Assembly (NCBI GenBank): GCA_039934135.1
Contig: JBDTMT010000279.1
Coordinates: 1-8,039 of the forward strand
DNA length: 8,039 nucleotides
Direction of reading: 5' to 3'
Source: JBDTMT01 sp039934135
GTDB taxonomy: Bacteria > Desulfobacterota > Binatia > HRBIN30 > CADEER01
Shown: positions 1 through 6,082 of the stretch, piece after piece
Numbering within the stretch: position 1 is the stretch's first letter
How the letters are laid out: each line of letters starts with the position of its first letter
Program-made: the position numbers and the translations under genes
The notes under the pieces: generated by a model
Database searches by the model: none
Told to the model about the DNA's origin: nothing
What the model saw: only the letters and a program-made list of their open reading frames with translations

Positions 1-1261
1 GCTCGACGTTCTCGACCACGACGATGGCGTCGTCGACGACGATGCCGATGGCCAGCACCAGACCGAACAGCGACAGCATGTTCAGCGAGAAGCCGAACGC
101 CGCCATGGCGGCGAAGGTGCCGATCAACGAGACCGGGATGGCGAGCAGCGGGATCAGGCTGGCGCGCCAGGTCTGCAGGAACAGCAGCACCACCAGCACC
201 ACCAGGCCGACCGCTTCGAAGAGCGTGTGGATCACCGCCGACACCGACTGGCGTACGAAGACCGTCGGGTTGTAGACGACACGGTACTCGAGCCCTTCCG
301 GGAAGAGCTTCGACAAATCCTCCATTGTCGCCAGCACCGCGTCGGCGGTGGCCAGCGCGTTCGACCCCGGCCGCTGCGTGATGGCCATCGCTACTGCCGG
401 CTGGTTGTTGAGATAGCTGTTCACGGCGTAGTCGCGCGCCCCGAGCTCGATGCGGCCGATGTCGCGTATGCGAGTGACGCGGCCGTCGGCGCCGGTCTTG
501 ATCACCACCTGTTCGAACTGCTCCGGCGTCAGCAGGCGGCCGAGCGTCGTCACCGGAATCTGAAAGGCATGCCCGGCAGAAACCGGCGGCTGGCCGATGA
601 CGCCCGACGCCACCTGCACGTTCTGCTCGCGCAGCGCGCTCACGACGTCGCCGGCGGTCAGGCTGCGCGCCGCCAGCCGCTCGGGGTCGAGCCAGATGCG
701 CATGCTGTACTCGCGCAGGCCGAACAGGTTGACGGCGCCGACGCCGTCGATGCGCGCCAGCGCGTCGCGCAGCTGAATGAGCCCGTAGTTGCCGATGTAG
801 AGCTGGTTGTAGCGGCCGTCGGGCGACAGCAGATGCACGACCATCAGCAGGTCGGGCGAGCTCTTCAGCGTCGTCACGCCGACGCGGCGCACGTCCTCGG
901 GCAGGCGCGGCTCGGCGATGGCGACGCGGTTCTGCACCAGTACCTGCGCCTTGTCGAGATCGGTGCCGAGGGCGAACGTGATGGTCAACGTCATCTGCCC
1001 GTCGGTGGTGCTCTGCGAGGACATGTAGAGCATGTTCTCGACGCCGTTGACCTCCTGCTCGATCGGCGTGGCGACGGTGTCGGCGATGACCTCGGGCGGC
1101 GCGCCGGGATACTGCGCGCGCACGACGATGGTCGGCGGCACGACGTCCGGATACTGCGCCACCGGTAGCGAGCGATAGGCGATGGCGCCGACGATGATGG
1201 TGACGATCGCGATGACCGAGGCAAAGATCGGCCGGTCGATGAAGAATTGCGAGAGGTTCAC
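1..1261 (-). CDS. HAE1-family RND efflux pump, MexF/OqxB/BpeF-like (N-terminal 420 residues; runs off window)
   Basis: Inner-membrane proton-driven RND pump of a tripartite drug-efflux system. I translated it by hand from the GTG at 1259-1261. The protein opens NLSQFFIDRPIFA, the standard HAE1 start, followed by TM1 (about residues 10-28). The periplasmic porter segment contains VVRAQYPGAPPEVIADTVA, then LVQNRVAIAEPRLPEDVRR and SMRIWLDPERLAAR, which resemble MexF/OqxB more than AcrB. TM2-TM4 follow from about residue 340, and GIVVDDAIVVVENVE holds the paired Asp (residues 410-411, positions 29-34) that matches the AcrB D407/D408 proton-relay pair. The family is about 1,040-1,060 residues, so roughly 60% lies outside the window. 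The start overlaps the adaptor's stop (GTGA) and lies within a small inverted repeat (1260-1275). No frameshift is seen. Substrates cannot be read from the sequence. Confidence 0.95.
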   Translation of the reverse strand, partial: MNLSQFFIDRPIFASVIAIVTIIVGAIAYRSLPVAQYPDVVPPTIVVRAQYPGAPPEVIADTVATPIEQEVNGVENMLYMSSQSTTDGQMTLTITFALGTDLDKAQVLVQNRVAIAEPRLPEDVRRVGVTTLKSSPDLLMVVHLLSPDGRYNQLYIGNYGLIQLRDALARIDGVGAVNLFGLREYSMRIWLDPERLAARSLTAGDVVSALREQNVQVASGVIGQPPVSAGHAFQIPVTTLGRLLTPEQFEQVVIKTGADGRVTRIRDIGRIELGARDYAVNSYLNNQPAVAMAITQRPGSNALATADAVLATMEDLSKLFPEGLEYRVVYNPTVFVRQSVSAVIHTLFEAVGLVVLVVLLFLQTWRASLIPLLAIPVSLIGTFAAMAAFGFSLNMLSLFGLVLAIGIVVDDAIVVVENVE

Positions 1262-2532
1262 GGGGCGGTCCCCGTCGGCTCCGGTCCCACCGTCGGCGTC
1301 GCCGGCAGCGCCGTCGGCGGTGCCACCTCGGTTGGGTCGACGAGTGCGCCGGCGTGAACGCGCTGCACGCCGCCGATGACGATGCGATCCTGCGCCGTCA
1401 GGCCGCTCTTCACGATGCGCAGCCCGTCGATCAACGGTCCGGTGGTGACGACGCGATACTCCGCCTTGTTGTCGGCGCCGATGACGTAGACGAATTTCTG
1501 CGACTGATCGCTGAGCAGCGCCGCGTCCGGAATCAGGATGCCGCGATACTCGCCGCTGCCGATCAGCCGCAGGCGCGCGAACAGCCCCGGGCTGAGCAGC
1601 AGGCCCGGGTTGGGGAGCACGGCGCGCCCGACCATCGTGCCGGTGTTGGGATCGAGCCGGTTGTCGACGAAGTCCATGTAGCCTTGGTGCGGAAAGCCCT
1701 GCTCGTCGGCGAAGCCGACCTGCACCGGATTCTTCACGTCGCGCGAGCTCGGCCGCGTGCCGCCGCGCGCCAGGCGCACGTACTTCAGATACGAGCGCTC
1801 GTCGGCTTCGAAGTACACGTACAGCGGGTCGAGCTTGACGATGGTGGTGAGCAACGTGCCCTGCGTGCCGCCGTTGACCAGGTTGCCCTCGGTGACCAGT
1901 TTGCGGCTGACGCGGCCGCTGATCGGCGCCCGCACCTCGGTGAACTCGACGTCGAGGCGCGCCGTTTCGAGTTCCGCGGCGGAGGCGTGCACCGCCGCGT
2001 CGGCCTGGCGCGCCTCGGCGGCGCGCGTGTCGGCCTCTTCTTGCGAGATGGCGTTGCGCGACACCAGCTTTTGGGCGCGCTCGAGGCGCTTCTGCGCCAG
2101 GTCGAGGCGCGCCTTGGAGAGCTGCAGCTCGGCTTCGGCGCGGCGCAGCACGGCGACGTAGGGGCGCGGGTCGATGACGAACAACACCTCGCCCTCTTTC
2201 ACCGTGCTGCCGTCGGTCAGCCTGGCCGATTCGAGATAGCCGCTGACGCGGGCGCGCACCTCGACCGACTCCACCGCCTCCAGGCGCGCCGTGTATTCGT
2301 CCCACTCCACCACGTCGCGTTCGATCGGGTGCGTCACGGTGACCTTGGCCGGCGCCGGTGGATGCACGGCCGGTCCGTTGTTGCAGGCCGCGAGGCCGAG
2401 TCCGGCCAGCCACAGCAGCGCCGCGCCGGCATGGCGGTGCGCCTGCCGCACGCCACGCGCCGCATGGCGTTTCGGGGGCTCGGGGCTGCGCGTCGGTGCA
2501 GCGGTGGGGAATCGGTCGTCGATTGGCATCAT
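1258..2532 (-). CDS. RND periplasmic adaptor lipoprotein (membrane fusion protein), MexE/OqxA-like
   Basis: Periplasmic adaptor linking the downstream RND pump to the outer-membrane channel. From the ATG at 2530-2532 it is 424 residues. Features: hydrophobic stretch ending in a lipobox LAAC (Cys50), so probably a lipoprotein; first half of the lipoyl domain (about 88-122, VEVRARVSGYLES); alpha-helical hairpin rich in Ala/Arg/Glu heptads (about 124-196); second lipoyl half VRAPISGRVSRKLV (200-213); beta-barrel (about 230-305, LYVYFEADERSYLKY); membrane-proximal domain with LLLSPGLFARLRL (311-323); and a Pro/Thr-rich tail (400-424). The frame stays open upstream to 2712, but that part overlaps the flavoprotein gene and is Arg-rich without domain content. 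The ATGA overlap with the preceding stop supports 2532, or the adjacent ATG at 2529. A GTG at 2451 would give a more usual short signal peptide and is the main alternative start. The stop (1258-1260) overlaps the pump's GTG. Confidence 0.93.
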   Translation of the reverse strand: MMPIDDRFPTAAPTRSPEPPKRHAARGVRQAHRHAGAALLWLAGLGLAACNNGPAVHPPAPAKVTVTHPIERDVVEWDEYTARLEAVESVEVRARVSGYLESARLTDGSTVKEGEVLFVIDPRPYVAVLRRAEAELQLSKARLDLAQKRLERAQKLVSRNAISQEEADTRAAEARQADAAVHASAAELETARLDVEFTEVRAPISGRVSRKLVTEGNLVNGGTQGTLLTTIVKLDPLYVYFEADERSYLKYVRLARGGTRPSSRDVKNPVQVGFADEQGFPHQGYMDFVDNRLDPNTGTMVGRAVLPNPGLLLSPGLFARLRLIGSGEYRGILIPDAALLSDQSQKFVYVIGADNKAEYRVVTTGPLIDGLRIVKSGLTAQDRIVIGGVQRVHAGALVDPTEVAPPTALPATPTVGPEPTGTAP

Positions 2533-4235
2533 GCGTGACCCGTCAGCTCGTTGTGCTGTTCGGCGATGCAACTGTGGATGAGCTGCACCGCGCTTGATCC
2601 CTCGCCGACCGCCGCGGCGACGCGTTTGACCGAGCCGCTGCGCACGTCGCCGACGGCGAAGATGCCGGGGTGGCTGGTCTCCAACCGCAGCGGCTGACGG
2701 TGCAGCGGCCACTCGGCGAAAGTCAGATCATCCGGCGTCAGGTCGCGCCCGGTCTTGATGAAGCCCGCCGCGTCGAGCGCCAGACAGCCGCCCAGCCAGG
2801 CGGTGTTCGGATCGGCGCCGAGGAACAGGAAGACGTGATGGATGGGACGGTCTTCGACGACGTCGCTGCCGCTGTGCCGCCAGCGCACGCCTTCGAGGGC
2901 GCCGTCGCCGTGCAGGCCGACGATCTCCGTCTCGGTGCGCAAGGTGATGGTTGGCGTCGCCGTGATGCGCCGGATGAGGTAGTCCGACATGCTCGCCGCC
3001 AGACCGTTCGAGCGCACCAGCATGTGCACGCGGTTGACGTAGCGGGCGAGGAACACCGCCGCCTGGCCGGCGGAGTTGCCGCCGCCGACGACGATGATCT
3101 CCTGGCCGCCGCACAGCTGCGACTCCATGAACGAGGCGCCGTAGTAGATGCCGCGGCCCTCGAAGCGATCGAGGTCGGGGAGGTCCGGCTTGCGGTAGCG
3201 CGCCCCAGTGGCGACCACGACGCTGCGCGCCGTGATGCGCTCGCCGTTGTCGAGCGCGATTGCCGGCGCTGCGGCGCCGCGGCATTCGAAGCGCACGATC
3301 TCGCGTGGAATGGCGACCTCGGCGCCGAACTTCTGCGCCTGGTTGAAGCCACGCCCGGCCAGCGCCTGGCCCGAGATGCCGGTGGGAAAGCCGAGGTAGT
3401 TCTCGATCCGCGAGCTGGTGCCGGCCTGGCCGCCCGGCGCCTTGGCATCCAGCACGACGACGCTGAGGCCCTCCGAGGCGGCGTACACCGCCGCCGCCAG
3501 GCCGGCGGGTCCGGCGCCGATTACCGCGACGTCGAACTCACGGCCGTCGAGCTTCTCCGGGCTGAGACCGATCGCATCGGCCAGGTCGCTGTTGGACGGG
3601 CTGCGCAGCACGCGGCCGTCGCGCAGGATCGCCACCGGCAGATCCTCGGCGGTGATGCCGAGACGCTGCAGCCAGGTCGCCGTCTCGGCGTCGCGCTCGA
3701 GGTCGAGATAGGTGTGCGGCTGGCCGTTACGGGTGAGGAACTGGCGCAGGCGATGCGTGTCGCTGACCAGGCGTGAACCGATCAGCGTCATGCCGCCGGT
3801 CTGCACGTCCAGCATGGCGACGCGCCGCAGAATGAAGGCGCGCATGACGATCTCGCTCAGCTCGGCGTGGCTGACCATCAGACGCCGCAGCGCCGCCTCG
3901 TCGACCACCAGCATCTCGCTGTCCTCGGTGGTGCGGCCGCGCACCAGCGAGCCGCGACCGCCGAGCATGCTGACTTCGCCGCTGAACACCCCCGGTCCGT
4001 GCGTCGTGACCAGCTCCTCCTGCTCAGCGCCGGTGGGGCGGTAGATGTCGAGGCCGCCCTTCAGCACCACGAACATCGGCACGTGGCGATCGCCTTCGCC
4101 CCAGAGCGTCGCGCCGGCGGGGAACGTACGCACCTCGCCGTAGGGCCGCAGTTCGGCGAGCTGACGCCAGTCGAGTTGCGGAAAGATCTGCGCGCGGCGC
4201 GTTTCGATGATGGTGGATTGGCCAGGCAAGCTCAT
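2529..4235 (-). CDS. cNMP-binding-domain / thioredoxin-reductase-like FAD-NADPH flavoprotein without CxxC
   Basis: 568-residue cytoplasmic flavoprotein. Order: a CRP-type cyclic-nucleotide-binding domain (about 17-140; FSGEVSMLGGRG with Glu87 and Arg94 as likely phosphate-pocket residues); a glutaredoxin-like middle domain without cysteines (about 150-222, RQFLTRNGQPHTYLDLERD); a TrxR-fold domain (about 233-560). FAD motif GAGPAG (240-245), GGQAG (268-272), ATGARYRKP (342-350), NADPH motif GGGNSAG (384-390) and the C-terminal FAD motif GIFAVGDVR (524-532) are intact. The redox CATC of true thioredoxin reductases is replaced by YYGASFME (364-371). The only cysteines are 318, 375, 484 and 556, so no dithiol pair exists in sequence. 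This matches a widespread family annotated as cyclic nucleotide-binding thioredoxin-disulfide reductase, whose reaction is unknown; thioredoxin reduction is unlikely. ATGA overlaps couple it to both neighbours. Family assignment is secure; role is not. Confidence 0.95.
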   Translation of the reverse strand: MSLPGQSTIIETRRAQIFPQLDWRQLAELRPYGEVRTFPAGATLWGEGDRHVPMFVVLKGGLDIYRPTGAEQEELVTTHGPGVFSGEVSMLGGRGSLVRGRTTEDSEMLVVDEAALRRLMVSHAELSEIVMRAFILRRVAMLDVQTGGMTLIGSRLVSDTHRLRQFLTRNGQPHTYLDLERDAETATWLQRLGITAEDLPVAILRDGRVLRSPSNSDLADAIGLSPEKLDGREFDVAVIGAGPAGLAAAVYAASEGLSVVVLDAKAPGGQAGTSSRIENYLGFPTGISGQALAGRGFNQAQKFGAEVAIPREIVRFECRGAAAPAIALDNGERITARSVVVATGARYRKPDLPDLDRFEGRGIYYGASFMESQLCGGQEIIVVGGGNSAGQAAVFLARYVNRVHMLVRSNGLAASMSDYLIRRITATPTITLRTETEIVGLHGDGALEGVRWRHSGSDVVEDRPIHHVFLFLGADPNTAWLGGCLALDAAGFIKTGRDLTPDDLTFAEWPLHRQPLRLETSHPGIFAVGDVRSGSVKRVAAAVGEGSSAVQLIHSCIAEQHNELTGHA

Positions 4236-6082
4236 ACGACGTGCTCATCCAGGTAGCACCAACGCCAACTCTCGCCGGGCGCGAGCGACTGCACGATCGG
4301 GTGACCCGTGCTGCGAAAATGGCGGGTGGCATGGTGGTTCGCCGAGGCATCGCAGCAGCCGACATGGCCGCAGCCGAGGCACAGGCGCAGGTGTACCCAC
4401 TGCTGTTGGGTGCGCAGACATTCCTCGCAGCCGGAGCCGGCCGTGGTGACGGGAACGACCTGCGCCAGGTGTTCGCAGATGAAGGCGCTGGTCAGGTCGT
4501 CGGCGGCGCGCGCCACGGCGCCGGCGTCGATCCACAGCAGCGCGGCGAAGGCGCTGCACAGCGCCAGGATGGCGGACAGCGTGGCGACGTGGCGAAAGGC
4601 GTCGACCAGCGCGGCGCGCACCGCGGCGGCCAGCAGCGGCGCCGCCGCGCCGGCCGCCGCCGGTACGCTGGCGTCGCCGAGATCGCGGCGTTCGGCCAGC
4701 ATCGCCTGCGCCAGCGGCGCCGGCAGGTCGAGCGCCAGGACGCGCTGCTCCACTGCGGCACTGAACGCCGTCAGCGCCACGACGCCGGTGACGGCGACGG
4801 CGAGCAACGCGGCGAGCCGCGCCACGGTGTTGTTGATGCCCGATGCGACGCCGCCGAGATCGGGGGGCACGGTGCCCATGACGACCATGGTGAGCGGCGC
4901 GGCGGTCATCGCCATGCCGAGGCCGACGACAGTCATCGGCAGCAGGAACCCCGTGCCCAAGGCGCCGCCGGCGGCCGGGTTGGCGAACAGCCCCAGCCCA
5001 CAGGCGACCAGCAGCGGACCGATCACCAGCGGCCACTTGGCGCCCCAGCCGTCGACCAGGCCGCCTGCCCAACGCGACAGCGTGCCCATGACGACGGCGA
5101 AGGGCAGGAACACCAGACCGGTCAGCGTTGCCGAATAGCCGTACGCCTGCACCAACACGAACGGCAGCAGGAAGGTCGTCGCCGAGATGGCGAAGTAGAG
5201 GAACAGCGTCAGCAGGTTGGCGGCGCTGAAGGCGCGCGAGCGGAACAGCGCCAGCGGCATCAGCGGCGCGGCGCTGCGCGCTTCGCTGGCGATGAAGCCG
5301 GCCAACAGCACCGCGCCGGCGAGCATCAGGCTCCAGGAGACGGTGCCGCTGAGCGGTCCGGCGGTGGAAATCAGGCCGCCGGTGAGCGCGGCGAAGGCCA
5401 GTGCCGCCAGTCCGGCGCCGCGCAGGTCGAGCGCCGCGTCGCGGTGCGGGGCGCGGCTCTCCGGCACGCGCGCGACGATCAGCCCCAGGGCGACGAGCGC
5501 CGGCGGCAGACCGAGCAGAAATACCGCTCGCCACGAGGCGACATCGACCAGCCAGCCGCCGAGCAACGGCGCCGCGCCGCCGGTCAGCGCCGACGCCGCC
5601 GACCAGAGGCCGAGGGCGCGACCGCGCTCGGCGCGCGGAAACGAGGCGCTCAATTGCGCCAAGCTGTTCGGCGCCACCAGCGCCGCGCCGCAGCCCTGTG
5701 CCACGCGGGCGACAATGAGTGCGGCGGCGTTCGGCGCCAGACCGGCGACGAGCGAGGCGGCGGAGAACAGGCTGAGGCCGATGATCAGCAGGCGGCGGCG
5801 GCCGAGGCGATCGCCGAGCGCGCCGCCGACCAGGGTCAGCGCCGCGAGCGCCAGGGTGTAGGTGCTGGCGATCCACTGCATGGTGGCGACTGGTGCGCCG
5901 AGCGCGGTCTGCATCGCCGGCAGCGCGACGTTGATCACCGTCGCTTCGAGAAACACGACGCTCGAGGCCAGCACCGTGCCGGACAGTACCCAGCGCTTGG
6001 CGTGCGCCGCGCAGCCGGGCGTCTCCGGCGCCGCGAAGGCGCCCGCGACTTCGGCCGGCGGACAGACGATCGGCAACGTCAT
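4232..6082 (-). CDS. DHA2-type MFS efflux transporter fused to a C-terminal UBP-type zinc finger
   Basis: 616 residues in two parts. Residues about 30-520 are a 14-TM drug:H+ antiporter of the EmrB/QacA (DHA2) class. They include the TM1 signature LEATVINVALP (45-55, Glu where Asp is usual), loop motif A GALGDRLGRRR (87-97), antiporter motif C around GGAAPLLGG (168-176) and WRAVF (184-188). The long loop between TM13 and TM14 (about 442-496) is typical of the class. Residues about 534-616 are a complete UBP-type zinc finger: Cys536, His538, Cys552, Cys555, Cys568, Cys571, Cys576 and a His cluster (583, 584, 588, 594), ending with WCYLDE (608-613). With 14 TM helices the finger should be cytoplasmic. 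The frame is continuous across the junction with no stop or restart. ATGA overlaps join it to the outer-membrane factor gene upstream and the flavoprotein gene downstream. No EmrA-type adaptor of its own is nearby. Confidence 0.94.
   Translation of the reverse strand: MTLPIVCPPAEVAGAFAAPETPGCAAHAKRWVLSGTVLASSVVFLEATVINVALPAMQTALGAPVATMQWIASTYTLALAALTLVGGALGDRLGRRRLLIIGLSLFSAASLVAGLAPNAAALIVARVAQGCGAALVAPNSLAQLSASFPRAERGRALGLWSAASALTGGAAPLLGGWLVDVASWRAVFLLGLPPALVALGLIVARVPESRAPHRDAALDLRGAGLAALAFAALTGGLISTAGPLSGTVSWSLMLAGAVLLAGFIASEARSAAPLMPLALFRSRAFSAANLLTLFLYFAISATTFLLPFVLVQAYGYSATLTGLVFLPFAVVMGTLSRWAGGLVDGWGAKWPLVIGPLLVACGLGLFANPAAGGALGTGFLLPMTVVGLGMAMTAAPLTMVVMGTVPPDLGGVASGINNTVARLAALLAVAVTGVVALTAFSAAVEQRVLALDLPAPLAQAMLAERRDLGDASVPAAAGAAAPLLAAAVRAALVDAFRHVATLSAILALCSAFAALLWIDAGAVARAADDLTSAFICEHLAQVVPVTTAGSGCEECLRTQQQWVHLRLCLGCGHVGCCDASANHHATRHFRSTGHPIVQSLAPGESWRWCYLDEHVV

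Noticed and set aside
2533..2712. Sixty-residue N-terminal extension of the adaptor up to an ATG at 2712
   Set aside because: It overlaps the conserved C-terminus of the flavoprotein (GIFAVGDVR to the stop), is Arg-rich, and would bury the signal peptide; the ATGA start at 2532 fits the other junctions.
1354..3776. Plus-strand open frames opposite the adaptor and flavoprotein genes (1354-2538 and 2670-3776)
   Set aside because: Antisense shadows of strongly supported genes, without domains, plausible starts or ribosome-binding sites.
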